From assembly GCA_040830705.1 (NCBI GenBank), contig JBFOME010000019.1, positions 1-64,000 on the forward strand: DNA of 64,000 nt, given 5' to 3'. The position numbers and the translations under genes are program-made. Numbering within the stretch: position 1 is the stretch's first letter; every line of letters starts with the position of its first letter. This DNA comes from Ruegeria_C sp040830705. Lineage in GTDB: Bacteria; Pseudomonadota; Alphaproteobacteria; Rhodobacterales; Rhodobacteraceae. This document shows, one piece after another, positions 16,333 to 25,457 of the stretch. The notes under the pieces were generated by a model. That model ran no database searches. It was given only the letters and a program-made list of their open reading frames with translations, and was not told the origin of the DNA.

Positions 16333-17315
16333 GCGGCACCTCCAAACCTGACAGGCGCTTCGGACAAAACCGCGCGGGCGAGATGTTCATCCAGCACGAT
16401 TTCACTCGCCAGCCCGGCGCGCAGCAGGCCCAGTACCGCCTGCGTCTTGCGCAGACCGGCGGCCATGGCCAGAACGCGACGACCGGCAAGCTCCTCGCCC
16501 CGCATTCCAACAGTCTTTCGACCCAGCTCGGTCTCCACGATACGACCGTTGATATCATAGAAGCTGCCTGCGATGTCGCCCACGACGCCCGCATCGCGCA
16601 GGTCCTGCAATTCGCGGGCGCTGATACCCTGCGTGCGCGCCAGATTGCTTTCCGCGTCAATAGAGCCGATGCCGACCACAAAAATATCGGATTGCCGGGC
16701 GAGTTCCATCAACTCCTGAACGCTCTGGTAGGATTGAAAGCTCTCACGCTCCTCGACCGATGAAGCCAGGTAAGGCACCGGCAGGAAATAGGCTTCGCCC
16801 CCTGTCTTGCGCTGCATCCGCATCACCACATCCAGCGGGTTGGCGGAAAGCTTGCGCAGCAGGCTGCCGGTGATCGAGACGATGTTCAGGTCACTCCGAT
16901 CCAGTTCCGGCATCGTACCAACGGCGGCACTCATGGTCTCACCCATGCCGACGCCGATCTGCGTAATGGTCTTCTTCTCCAGCAACTGCGCCAGATAGTG
17001 ACCTGCGGCCTCGCCCACGCTTTGCAACAGCGCCTCACCATCATCACGCCCTGACATTCCCGCCGAGGCCACGGTACAGCGGGTCAGGCCAAAGGTCTGT
17101 TTCAGTCGGTTTTCGAGGGTCAGCAGTTCTTCTGACCCGCCCTCAATCCGGATGGTGACATAGCCCTGTTCCAGCGCATGGTTGATCAACCGGTGCACCT
17201 TGGATTGCGACATCTCAAGCTCGCGGGCGATCTGGGACTGCGTCTGGCCCGCGACAAAAGACATCCATGCCGTCTTGGTCGACAGGTAACGCAGATTGTC
17301 GGTGCTCTTTTTCAT
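16329..17315 (-). CDS. SorC-family (DeoR of Bacillus type) sugar-binding regulator
   Basis: 328 residues. The N-terminal helix-turn-helix (about 9-55; GQTQSQIARELEMSQSKVHR) is followed by a sugar-phosphate-sensing domain with GVGMGETMSAAV, IVSITGSLL and the closing DEHLARAVL. Members of this family, including B. subtilis DeoR, respond to deoxyribose 5-phosphate. It lies inside the operon between transporter and deoB, so it probably autoregulates the whole unit. ATG 17315 is preferred over an in-frame TTG four codons earlier; neither has a strong ribosome-binding site. Candidate operators lie at 20989-21079. Confidence 0.88.
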   Translation of the reverse strand: MKKSTDNLRYLSTKTAWMSFVAGQTQSQIARELEMSQSKVHRLINHALEQGYVTIRIEGGSEELLTLENRLKQTFGLTRCTVASAGMSGRDDGEALLQSVGEAAGHYLAQLLEKKTITQIGVGMGETMSAAVGTMPELDRSDLNIVSITGSLLRKLSANPLDVVMRMQRKTGGEAYFLPVPYLASSVEERESFQSYQSVQELMELARQSDIFVVGIGSIDAESNLARTQGISARELQDLRDAGVVGDIAGSFYDINGRIVETELGRKTVGMRGEELAGRRVLAMAAGLRKTQAVLGLLRAGLASEIVLDEHLARAVLSEAPVRFGGAA

Positions 17316-17352
17316 GTCATGACTCAACAGTCAGAGGCTGACCCCGGAGGAA

Positions 17353-18318
17353 TCAGCGCTCTTTGGTGTATGGCTCGCCACCGGCCAGCGGCGGCACGGC
17401 ACGGCCCACGAGACCCGCCAGGATCACCACGGTCAGGATATAGGGCAGCGCATCCATGAACTGGACCGGGATCACGAAATTTCCGATCTCGATATTCTGG
17501 TAGCGCAGCGCCACGGCCTGAAGCACGCCGAACAGCAGACAGGTCCACATGGCGGGCCAGGGCTTCCATTTGGCGAAGATCAGCGCGGCCAACGCGATGA
17601 AGCCGCGTCCGGCGGTCATGTCCTTGACGAAACCTGCTTGCAATGCAGTCGCCAGATAGGCGCCTGCCAAGCCGCAGAGCACGCCGCAGATAATCACTGC
17701 CATATAGCGCAGTCGCGTGACCGAGATCCCGGCGGTATCCACGGCAGCGGGGTTTTCGCCCACCGCGCGCAGCCGCAGGCCAAAGCGCGTGCGGTAGAGC
17801 ACCCACCAAGTCAGCGGTACGATCGCGACTGCGACATAGACCAGCAGGAAGTGGTTCGAGATCAACTCGGCATAGATCGGGCCCAGGATGGGCACGTTGC
17901 TGAGCGTTCCGGCCAGCGGCAATGTTATGTCATCGAACCGCGCGCCCTCGGGCAGCGACGGCGTACGTCCGCCCTGTTCAAACCAGTGTTGCGCCACCAG
18001 AACGGTCATACCTGCTGCAAGAAAGTTGATCGCGACGCCCGAGATCAGCTGATTACCTCGGAAGGTGATTGAGGCCACCCCATGGATCAGGGCCAGCGCG
18101 ACAGATGACGCGATACCTGCCAACAGGCCAACCCAAACCGAGCCAGACATATAAGCGATGGCGGCAGAGAAGAAGGCCGCGACCAGCATCTTGCCTTCCA
18201 ATCCGATGTCGATCACGCCCGCTCGTTCCGAGAAAAGCCCCGCCAGGCAGGCCAGCAGTAGAGGCGTGGCAAGACGGACGGAGGAATCGAGCACCTGAAG
18301 AATGTCAAGGAAATCCAT
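17353..18318 (-). CDS. BMP-type ABC transporter permease (nucleoside uptake), second permease
   Basis: 321-residue inner-membrane permease with about eight to ten hydrophobic helices, of the BPD_transp_2 family that works with BMP-type lipoproteins (NupQ/YufQ in Bacillus). The segments GLFSERAGVIDIGLEGKML and RAVGENPAAVDTAGISV are the family's diagnostic stretches. It overlaps the first permease by one base (TAATG). With the adjacent ATPase and deo genes it most likely imports nucleosides. The substrate-binding protein is missing from the cluster. Confidence 0.9.
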   Translation of the reverse strand: MDFLDILQVLDSSVRLATPLLLACLAGLFSERAGVIDIGLEGKMLVAAFFSAAIAYMSGSVWVGLLAGIASSVALALIHGVASITFRGNQLISGVAINFLAAGMTVLVAQHWFEQGGRTPSLPEGARFDDITLPLAGTLSNVPILGPIYAELISNHFLLVYVAVAIVPLTWWVLYRTRFGLRLRAVGENPAAVDTAGISVTRLRYMAVIICGVLCGLAGAYLATALQAGFVKDMTAGRGFIALAALIFAKWKPWPAMWTCLLFGVLQAVALRYQNIEIGNFVIPVQFMDALPYILTVVILAGLVGRAVPPLAGGEPYTKER

Positions 18319-19412
18319 TACGAGTTCCTCCGGCGCAGCGTAGCAAAGAGCGATTCAAGGGGCATTCGGACCATGTTGTCCAGGGCTCCGGTGAACATGA
18401 TGACCAGCGCCTGGATTACGACGATCAGCTCTCGCGGAATATCGGTCCAGAGGGCCAGTTCCGCGCCGCCTTGGTAAAGGAAGCCAAAGAGAAGCGCGGC
18501 CAGCAGTACCCCGAACGGATGGTTGCGGCCCATCAGCGCCACAGCGATGCCGATGAAGCCCGCTCCCTCGACCGAGTTCAGAACCAGTCGCTCTGCCTCA
18601 CCCATGGTGGTGTTGATCGACATCAGTCCCGCCAGCGCGCCGGAAATCAGCATGGCGATCACGATGGTGCGCTTGGGATGGATGCCAGCATAATTCGCCG
18701 CCGTTTCCGACTGTCCGAAGCTGCGGATCTCATAGCCCAGCTTGGTGCGCCAGATCAGCAGCCAGACCAGCACGCAGGCGATCAGCGCCAAGAAGAAGGT
18801 CACGTTTGCCGGTGCCCCTCGGAACAAAGGCGTTTCTGCGGTTGAGAACATGGATTGGAAGGTCGGCAGATGCGTCGCCTCGGGGAACGAGGCTGAGGCC
18901 GGGTCCATCGCGCCCGCCGGACGCAGCAAGTTCACCAGCACATAGTTTAGTAATGCCGCGGCGATGAAGTTGAACATGATCGTGGTGATAACGATGTGGC
19001 TGCCGCGTTCGGCCTGCAAATATGCCGGGATAAAGGCCCAGAGCGCGCCGAACAGCCCTGCCGCAACTGTCGCGCCGATCAGCGCAATCGACCAATGCGG
19101 CCAAGGGATATAGAGGCAGACCAGAGCGACGCCGAGGCCTGCGACAATCGCCTGCCCCTCACCACCGATATTGAAGAGCCTCGCGTGGAAAGCGACGGCG
19201 ACGGCCAGGCCTGTAAAGATGAAGTTTGTGGCGTAATAGAGCGTATAGCCCCAGCCTGCCGAGCGCATCAGCGAGCCCTCGACCATTAGCTTGAAAGCGG
19301 CCCAAGGGTTTTCACCGATGGCCAGCACCACCAACGCCGAGAGCAGGCCCGCCAGAAGCAGGCTGATCAACGGGATCAGGACGACATCCGCCCAATGTGG
19401 CAAGGTCCTCAT
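18318..19412 (-). CDS. BMP-type ABC transporter permease (nucleoside uptake), first permease
   Basis: 364-residue membrane protein of the NupP/YufP family, with the first helix at about residues 10-32. Diagnostic segments are FNIGGEGQAIVAGLG and RSFGQSETAANYAGI, the cytoplasmic coupling region, and GFIGIAVALMGRNHPFG. The ATG overlaps the ATPase stop (ATGA). It forms the heteromeric channel with the following permease. Confidence 0.9.
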   Translation of the reverse strand: MRTLPHWADVVLIPLISLLLAGLLSALVVLAIGENPWAAFKLMVEGSLMRSAGWGYTLYYATNFIFTGLAVAVAFHARLFNIGGEGQAIVAGLGVALVCLYIPWPHWSIALIGATVAAGLFGALWAFIPAYLQAERGSHIVITTIMFNFIAAALLNYVLVNLLRPAGAMDPASASFPEATHLPTFQSMFSTAETPLFRGAPANVTFFLALIACVLVWLLIWRTKLGYEIRSFGQSETAANYAGIHPKRTIVIAMLISGALAGLMSINTTMGEAERLVLNSVEGAGFIGIAVALMGRNHPFGVLLAALLFGFLYQGGAELALWTDIPRELIVVIQALVIMFTGALDNMVRMPLESLFATLRRRNS

Positions 19413-20956
19413 GCGGCGTCCTCCCCTGTGACACCTGCCATCAGCAGGCCCAGTTCGCGTTCATCGGTGGCGGAGGCGTCACGCTCGCCCATGATATGTC
19501 CGTCAAACATCACCGCGACCCGGTCAGCCAGCGACAGGATCTCTTCCAGTTCGACGCTGACCAGCAGGATCGCCTTGCCCTGATCGCGCAGCGCCACGAT
19601 CTGCTGGTGGATGAATTCGATGGCGCCGATATCGACGCCCCGCGTCGGCTGGCCGATCATCAGCAGGTCGGGGTTGCGCTCGATCTCTCGCGCCAGCACG
19701 ATTTTCTGCTGGTTGCCCCCTGAAAAACTCTTCGCAGCAAGGCGCGGATTGGGCGGACGCACATCGAACCGGCCCATCATTTGATGGGCTTCTTCCAGAA
19801 TGGCGGCATTCTTCATGAACGGCCCGGAGGACCAACGCGCGTCATGGTGATAGCCAAAAACCGAGTTTTCCCAAGCGCTGAAATTCATGATCAACGCCTC
19901 GCGGTGGCGGTCTTCGGGGACATGGGCGATATGTTCGGCCCGACGCGCCCGCCCGTCAGAACCCGAGCCCGTAAGCGGCAGCTCCTTACCATTCAGACGC
20001 ACCCGGCCTTCGCCCGGGCGCATGCCGCCCAGAACCTCCAGCAGTTCGGACTGGCCATTGCCCGCCACCCCGGCGATGCCCACGATTTCCCCGGCATGGA
20101 CGGCAAGGTCGATACCTTTAACCCGCTCGACGCCACTGCCATCGACCACGCGCAGCTTTTCAACCTCAAGAATGGGCTTACCGGGCTGTGCCGGTTTCTT
20201 GTCGACGCGCAGCAGAACCTTGCGACCCACCATCAGCTCTGCCAGATGCTCAGGGTTGGTTTCGGCGGTTTTGACGGTTGCGGTCATTTCACCGCGACGC
20301 ATCACGCTGACCGTGTCGGTATATTCCATGATCTCGCGCAGTTTATGCGTGATCAGGATGATGGTTTTTCCTTCGGACCGCAGCCGGTCGAGGATACGGA
20401 ACAGCTGATCGGCCTCGGACGGCGTCAACACACCGGTCGGCTCATCAAGGATCAGAATCTGTGCCTGCCGATAGAGCGCCTTGAGGATCTCGACGCGCTG
20501 CTGGTGGCCAACACTGAGTTCTTCGGTGATCGCATCCGGGTCGACATTCAGTTCGTATTCCTGGGCCAGATGCTCCAACTCGCCCCGCGCCTTGGCCAGA
20601 GACGGGCGCAGCATGCCGCCATCCTCGGCCCCGAGAACGATGTTTTCCAGCACAGTGAAGTTTTCCACCAGCTTGAAGTGTTGAAACACCATACCGATGC
20701 CTGAGGCGATGGCGGCCTGACTGTCGGGGATGTCGGTCTTGGTGCCGTTGATCCAGACCTCTCCCTTGTCGGCCTTGTAGAACCCGTAAAGGATACTCAT
20801 CAGCGTGGACTTGCCGGCGCCGTTTTCGCCAATGATCCCATGAATCGAACCGGGTCGGACCGAGATCGAGATATCCTTGTTGGCCTGCACCGGCCCGAAA
20901 GCCTTGGAAATTCCACGAAGCTCTATGGCGGGGGGCTGGGTGTCACCGTCTGCCAT
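19409..20956 (-). CDS. BMP-type ABC transporter ATP-binding protein (double cassette)
   Basis: 515 residues with two ABC cassettes, like NupO/YufO and the sugar ATPases of the RbsA/XylG kind. Cassette one has Walker A GENGAGKST, signature LSVGHQQRVE and Walker B ILILDEPT. Cassette two has a degenerate A-loop (GVAGNGQSELL), signature FSGGNQQKIVLARE and MIGQPTRGVDIGA in place of a normal Walker B, so it is probably the structural half. It is first in the operon and divergent from an MFS-type gene; the upstream region holds two palindromes. Nucleoside specificity is inferred from the deo genes. Confidence 0.92.
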   Translation of the reverse strand: MADGDTQPPAIELRGISKAFGPVQANKDISISVRPGSIHGIIGENGAGKSTLMSILYGFYKADKGEVWINGTKTDIPDSQAAIASGIGMVFQHFKLVENFTVLENIVLGAEDGGMLRPSLAKARGELEHLAQEYELNVDPDAITEELSVGHQQRVEILKALYRQAQILILDEPTGVLTPSEADQLFRILDRLRSEGKTIILITHKLREIMEYTDTVSVMRRGEMTATVKTAETNPEHLAELMVGRKVLLRVDKKPAQPGKPILEVEKLRVVDGSGVERVKGIDLAVHAGEIVGIAGVAGNGQSELLEVLGGMRPGEGRVRLNGKELPLTGSGSDGRARRAEHIAHVPEDRHREALIMNFSAWENSVFGYHHDARWSSGPFMKNAAILEEAHQMMGRFDVRPPNPRLAAKSFSGGNQQKIVLAREIERNPDLLMIGQPTRGVDIGAIEFIHQQIVALRDQGKAILLVSVELEEILSLADRVAVMFDGHIMGERDASATDERELGLLMAGVTGEDAA

Positions 20957-20988
20957 ATCAGATGCAGCCCTGCGGCGTTGCGATCACT

Positions 20989-21030
20989 GTCATAATGTCC
21001 TCACTGTTGGCCCGTGGGCTTCATTATGAC
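20989..21030. promoter_or_regulatory. Spaced nine-base inverted repeat upstream of the nucleoside operon
   Basis: GTCATAATG (20989-20997) and CATTATGAC (21022-21030), perfect arms separated by 24 bases, 33-74 bases before the ATPase start. The spacing gives 33 bases between half-site centres, about three helical turns, which would suit a tetrameric regulator such as a SorC-family protein. Confidence 0.5.
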
Positions 21031-21063
21031 TGGCATTCCTATGGCGCACGACGATTCGGCGCA

Positions 21064-21079
21064 ATGAATTTTAATTCAT
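21064..21079. promoter_or_regulatory. Perfect 16-base palindrome in the nucleoside operon/MFS divergent region
   Basis: ATGAATTTTAATTCAT, arms ATGAATT/AATTCAT around TT, about 108 bases before the ATPase start. It resembles the TTCAAT/ATTGAA logic of the B. subtilis DeoR operator as I recall it, so the operon's own SorC-family regulator is the leading candidate. Confidence 0.45.
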
Positions 21080-21238
21080 ATGCAGGATATTTCTTCACCG
21101 CCGCCTAAGATACTGCCTGCTCATTGTGAAGGCAGTTTCAGTCACAGCACAGACGGAATTAAGCGAGCGGCCTTCTTTTGGCGAAACAAGACTGATAGAT
21201 CATGCACGGCAGAACAAGGCATCCACAGGCGGCTATGC

Positions 21239-22516
21239 ATGACAATCGATCAAGCCCAGGTTGAAAAGCGTAACTTTCCGATCATGACCGGTCAGAGCAC
21301 GGTGGCGCAGGCGGCGTGGACCATGGCCAGCCCGTCGATCGTGCTGACCTTTCTGGCGGTCGCACTGGATCTTCCGGTGCTGTTTGTCGGCGCGCTGGTG
21401 ACCGTCCGGCAAATCGCGGGCACGCTTGCGGATATATTCCTCTATGATCCCATCACCCGGATCAGGAACCGAAAGCTGGCGCTGTCGTTGACCGATATTG
21501 CGCTTGGAACATGCTACATCGTCGCGGTTGTGGCGGCGTTGCTAGGGTCAGAGGCGGTCATCATGGTGACCTTTGCCATCGTGATCTTCGTGTTGGGCCT
21601 GATCGATGAGTCCCAAACCTTGATGCTGACCGATTTCATTGGTGACAACCTGCGCTCAAAAGCCCGGATGAGGATGAAATATGCGCAACTGGCACTTGGC
21701 GGCGGGATTGCCATCGCGCTGACTCTGATCGCTCATGAGTTGACCAAGGAACTACCGCCGTTGCACCGGCATTCGACCGTCATATCAATCGCTATCGGCT
21801 GCTTTATAATTGCAGGCCTGGTGACGCTGGCGGTGCGGGACATGGGCGCGGGGGCGCAACGGGATGTGGCTCCGATCCGCTCGCCGATCACGGCGCTAAA
21901 GGACTATCTTTTCAACGCCATAGATATGCTGAAACAGCCCTGGTTCGTAAAGTTCATGAGCTTGCGGATACTGTTTGTCGTCACCATCATGTCGGTGCCC
22001 TTCTTCGCGCTGCTCACGGCAGAGACACACAAACATTCGGACAAGGGGCTGACCGCGCTTATCATCTCGACCGCGGCGGGTGCGGTCGTTTCGGGCCCGC
22101 TCTGGCGGATGCTCAACACGCTGTCGCATCGGACCGTGATGGTTGCGAGTACGCTCATGGTGGCCGCGACGGGCGCCGTATTGATCGTCGCGCATTTCAT
22201 GGGTCTAAATCACAACGTGAATCTGCACGCGGCGGCCATGTTCGTCATTACGGTGGCGGTGAACGGCCTGAGCACCGTGCGCGGGCTGTATTATATGGAC
22301 CTGGCGCCCAAGGATCAGCGGATCAGGGGTGTGGCGGTATCGCGCAGCCTGAGCCGGCTGACCTCGATTGTCGTCTCCGCCTCGCTGGCAGGCATCGCCC
22401 ATCTGCATGAGACGGTCTGGGCGCTGGTCCTGATCGTCGGCTTCAGCATACTGTCGGCGCTTGTCAGCTATATGGTCGTGCGCCCGGGAGACCGGACGCA
22501 GGAGGCTTCTGCCTGA
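21239..22516 (+). CDS. Major facilitator-type membrane protein
   Basis: 425 residues with about twelve hydrophobic segments and a central cytoplasmic loop (about residues 200-225). It looks like an MFS transporter of uncertain subfamily: the loop after helix 2 (LYDPITRIRNRKLAL) is an altered form of the MFS A-motif. The ATG at 21239 is chosen because upstream in-frame sequence from 21080 is not membrane-like and contains no family features; AGGCGG precedes the start. It is divergent from the nucleoside operon and convergent with ugpC (21 bases between stops). Substrate unknown. Confidence 0.7.
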   Translation: MTIDQAQVEKRNFPIMTGQSTVAQAAWTMASPSIVLTFLAVALDLPVLFVGALVTVRQIAGTLADIFLYDPITRIRNRKLALSLTDIALGTCYIVAVVAALLGSEAVIMVTFAIVIFVLGLIDESQTLMLTDFIGDNLRSKARMRMKYAQLALGGGIAIALTLIAHELTKELPPLHRHSTVISIAIGCFIIAGLVTLAVRDMGAGAQRDVAPIRSPITALKDYLFNAIDMLKQPWFVKFMSLRILFVVTIMSVPFFALLTAETHKHSDKGLTALIISTAAGAVVSGPLWRMLNTLSHRTVMVASTLMVAATGAVLIVAHFMGLNHNVNLHAAAMFVITVAVNGLSTVRGLYYMDLAPKDQRIRGVAVSRSLSRLTSIVVSASLAGIAHLHETVWALVLIVGFSILSALVSYMVVRPGDRTQEASA

Positions 22517-22537
22517 GGCTCCGCGTTGGTGCCGGAT

Positions 22538-23587
22538 TCAGATCCGGAAGCCGTCGTCGCATGAAAAGAAATGCACCGCGCCGGGGTTGATACCCACCGG
22601 GATGGTGCCAGTTGCGGCCTCGTGATCCTTGCTTACGCTAACTGAGAAGGCCTGCCCGCCCAAAGTGCCATGCAACAGCCGTTGCGCGCCAAGTTCCTCG
22701 ACGATTTGCACGTCGAAGGGCGTGGACCCTTCGCCCAAAATCAGATCCTCGGGGCGGATGCCGACCAGAATCGGACCAGAGGATGATGCAGGCGCGGGCA
22801 CCGGCAGTTCCAGCCCCTCATCCAAGGTCACATGATTGTCGCTTCCGACCGTGGCGTTCAGCACATTCATCGGCGGTGCGCCCATGAAGCTTGCCACAAA
22901 GGTCGAAGCTGGGGTGTTGTAGATTTCCTTTGGCGTGCCGATCTGTTCGATCCGACCCCCATTCAGCACGATGATCCGGTCGGCCATGGTCATGGCCTCG
23001 ACCTGGTCATGGGTCACATAAACCGCTGTCGTACCAAGACGGCGCTGCAGCGCGCGTACCTCGATCCGCATCTGGTTGCGCAGCTTGGCGTCCAGATTCG
23101 AGAGCGGTTCGTCAAACAGGAACAGGTCGGGCTGACGCACGATGGCCCGGCCCATGGCCACCCTTTGCCGCTGTCCGCCCGAAAGCTGGCTGGGGCGTCT
23201 GTCGAGATAGTCGCTCAGGTTCAGCATCGCCGCCGCTTCGCGCACCTTCTCGTCAATCTCGGCTTTCGAAATACCCCGGTTCTTGAGGCCGTAACCCATG
23301 TTTTTGGCCACAGTCATATGCGGATAGAGCGCATAGTTCTGGAACACCATCGCAATATTGCGGTCGGCGGGATCGACATCGTTGACCACCCGCTCACCGA
23401 TCTTGAGCGTGCCTTCGGTAATATCCTCCAGCCCGGCGATCATCCGCAGCAGCGTGGACTTACCACAACCCGAGGGGCCGACCAGGACGACGAATTCGCC
23501 ATCCTGGATGGTAAAGCTGCAGGTTTGAACCGCTTCGAAGCCGTTCGGATAAACTTTGTGAATGCCCTCAAGCAAGACCTGGGCCAT
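22538..23587 (-). CDS. ugpC: sn-Glycerol-3-phosphate ABC importer, ATP-binding protein
   Basis: 349-residue ATPase of the MalK/UgpC type. Walker A GPSGCGKST, signature LSGGQRQRVAMGRA, Walker B LFLFDEPLSNLD and the H-loop VTHDQVEAM are intact. The C-terminal third (from about residue 240) is the regulatory OB domain with VGIRPEDL. It is last in a ugpBAEC operon, which fixes the name; MalK-type ATPases can be shared between importers. A gap of 11 bases separates it from ugpE. Confidence 0.93.
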   Translation of the reverse strand: MAQVLLEGIHKVYPNGFEAVQTCSFTIQDGEFVVLVGPSGCGKSTLLRMIAGLEDITEGTLKIGERVVNDVDPADRNIAMVFQNYALYPHMTVAKNMGYGLKNRGISKAEIDEKVREAAAMLNLSDYLDRRPSQLSGGQRQRVAMGRAIVRQPDLFLFDEPLSNLDAKLRNQMRIEVRALQRRLGTTAVYVTHDQVEAMTMADRIIVLNGGRIEQIGTPKEIYNTPASTFVASFMGAPPMNVLNATVGSDNHVTLDEGLELPVPAPASSSGPILVGIRPEDLILGEGSTPFDVQIVEELGAQRLLHGTLGGQAFSVSVSKDHEAATGTIPVGINPGAVHFFSCDDGFRI

Positions 23588-23598
23588 ATGCGTATTCC

Positions 23599-24495
23599 TT
23601 ATTTGTCAGATTCCGTGAGGCCCTTGACGAACCAGCTCTGGAAGAAGATCACGATGAGAACCGGCGGCACCATGGCGATGATCGCCAGTGCCAGTGCCTG
23701 CCCGTGTTCGGGGATCGCGGCGTCGGAGTAGGTCAGAACGATCTGCTTGATCCCGCGCACCAGCGTGAACAGCGATTCATCGGTGGTGATCAGCGTGGGC
23801 CACAGATACTGGTTCCAGCCAAAGACGAACATGATGATGAAGATCGCCGCAATCATGGTGCGCGATAGCGGCACCAGAATATCGATGAAGAACTTCACCG
23901 GCCCCGCCCCGTCAATGCGCGCCGCCTCGACCAGTTCCTCGGGCACCGCGCGGAAGAATTGGCGGAAAAAGAACGTGCCGGTGGCCGACGCGATCAACGG
24001 AATGATCAGCCCACTATAGGTGTTGGCCATGCCAAGCCGCTGGATCGCCTCGTATGAGGGCAGGATGCGCACCTCAAGCGGCAAGAGCAGCGTGGTGAAG
24101 ATGATCCAGAAGGCGAATGTGGCAAAGCGCAGGCGGAAATAGACGATCGCATAAGCCGCCATCATCGAAATGATGATTTTGCCGACCGCAAACCCGATGC
24201 CCAGAATGAACGAGTTCTTGAGCATAACCATCCCGTCAACGGTCTTGGTGAAGCCGCCCTTTTCGAACAACGCTTTCTCGAAGTTGGTCCCCAACTCGTC
24301 GCCAAAGGTCAGCGCCAGCCCTTCGCGGTGAATGGTCACCGGATCGTAGCTGGCGGTGATGAAGGCATAGACCAGCGGCATCAGCATCAGCAGCGACCCA
24401 GCGATCAGGATCAGATGATCGAACACCGTGCTGAGCTTGATGCGCGAACGCGAACGCGGGACTTCGGCGATTTGTGTCTGTGTCAGTTCAGCCAT
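23599..24495 (-). CDS. ugpE: sn-Glycerol-3-phosphate ABC importer permease
   Basis: 298-residue inner-membrane permease with six helices; the EAA coupling loop is EELVEAARIDGAGPVKFFIDILVPL, split here as EELVEAARIDGAG and the following FFIDI. Residues 1-25 are a cytoplasmic arginine-containing tail. It pairs with UgpA. Nine bases separate it from ugpA. Confidence 0.93.
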   Translation of the reverse strand: MAELTQTQIAEVPRSRSRIKLSTVFDHLILIAGSLLMLMPLVYAFITASYDPVTIHREGLALTFGDELGTNFEKALFEKGGFTKTVDGMVMLKNSFILGIGFAVGKIIISMMAAYAIVYFRLRFATFAFWIIFTTLLLPLEVRILPSYEAIQRLGMANTYSGLIIPLIASATGTFFFRQFFRAVPEELVEAARIDGAGPVKFFIDILVPLSRTMIAAIFIIMFVFGWNQYLWPTLITTDESLFTLVRGIKQIVLTYSDAAIPEHGQALALAIIAMVPPVLIVIFFQSWFVKGLTESDK

Positions 24496-24504
24496 ATCCC
24501 TGCC

Positions 24505-25386
24505 TCACGTATAATGGATGCGCCGCTCGATCAGGCGGAACTGGAAGATTGTCAGAATGAGAACAAGAACCATCAGGATCACGGATTGCGCCGACGACCC
24601 ACCAAGATCATTGCCGCGGAAGCCGTCAAGATAGACCTTGTAGACCAGCGTCATCGGGTTTGCACCGGGCTCGCCCTTCATCATCGTGTCGATGATGCCG
24701 AACGTGTCGAACATCGCGTAGGTGATGTTGATGATCAGCAGGAAAAACGCAGTGGGCGCCAGCAGCGGAAAGGTGACATCCCAGAACCGGCGAACGCCCG
24801 ATCCGTTATCGATCAATGCAGCCTCGCGCACCGCCCGTGGAATGGACTGAAGCCCGGACAGGAAAAAGATGAAGTTGACTGGAATCTGCTTCCAGACCGC
24901 CACGATGATCATCGCGGTCGCGGTGTCAAAATAGTCCACACCCAGTTTGAAATCCCAGCCGAAGAAGCCAAAGAACCGGGTCAGCGGACCGTGGCTTTGA
25001 TCAAAGAACATGATGCCCAGAAACCCGGCCACCGGCGGGGCAATGGCATAGACCCACATCAGCAGCGTGCGATAGGTCTTGGCCCCGCGCAGCACGTTGT
25101 CGGCCTTGACCGCGAGCAGCAGAGCGATCGACAGCGACAGAAAGGTCACGATGGCGGTGAAGTACACCGTGAACCAGGCCACTTTTCGATACTCGGTCGA
25201 TTTCGCAATGTCGGTATAGTTCTCGGCCCCCACAAAGGTAGAGCCGAAGCCAAACGGATCCTGCAGGAAAAACGACGATTGTATCGCCCAGGCCGCAGGC
25301 CAGTAGAAAAACACTGCGATGATACAAAGTTGTGGCACCAGCAGTAGAATGGGCAGCCACGGATTGGTGAAACCGGCTCGCTTCAC
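24505..25386 (-). CDS. ugpA: sn-Glycerol-3-phosphate ABC importer permease
   Basis: 293-residue permease with six membrane helices, the first at about residues 11-33 with the UgpA-type FFYWPAAWAI. The EAA loop reads PRAVREAALIDNGSG. It is encoded between ugpB and ugpE, 71 bases after the binding-protein gene; that gap holds a strong stem-loop. Confidence 0.94.
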   Translation of the reverse strand: MKRAGFTNPWLPILLLVPQLCIIAVFFYWPAAWAIQSSFFLQDPFGFGSTFVGAENYTDIAKSTEYRKVAWFTVYFTAIVTFLSLSIALLLAVKADNVLRGAKTYRTLLMWVYAIAPPVAGFLGIMFFDQSHGPLTRFFGFFGWDFKLGVDYFDTATAMIIVAVWKQIPVNFIFFLSGLQSIPRAVREAALIDNGSGVRRFWDVTFPLLAPTAFFLLIINITYAMFDTFGIIDTMMKGEPGANPMTLVYKVYLDGFRGNDLGGSSAQSVILMVLVLILTIFQFRLIERRIHYT

Positions 25387-25408
25387 GGGCGTATTCCTTT
25401 GAATGACG

Positions 25409-25436
25409 CCGGCGGCCGCAAGGCTGCGACCGCCGG
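25409..25436 (-). promoter_or_regulatory. Intercistronic stem-loop between ugpB and ugpA
   Basis: Arms CCGGCGG (25409-25415) and CCGCCGG (25430-25436), extended inwards by four more pairs after one mismatch, with a four-base loop. It lies 22 bases after the ugpB stop and is not followed by a T-run, so it more likely protects the ugpB message or reduces read-through than ends transcription. Confidence 0.6.
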
Positions 25437-25457
25437 TTGTATTTCAGTCAAAACGTA

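Noticed and set aside
24328..25347. 339-codon frame antisense to ugpA/ugpE
   Set aside because: Highly charged, low-hydrophobic mirror of a membrane protein, as expected for an antisense frame.
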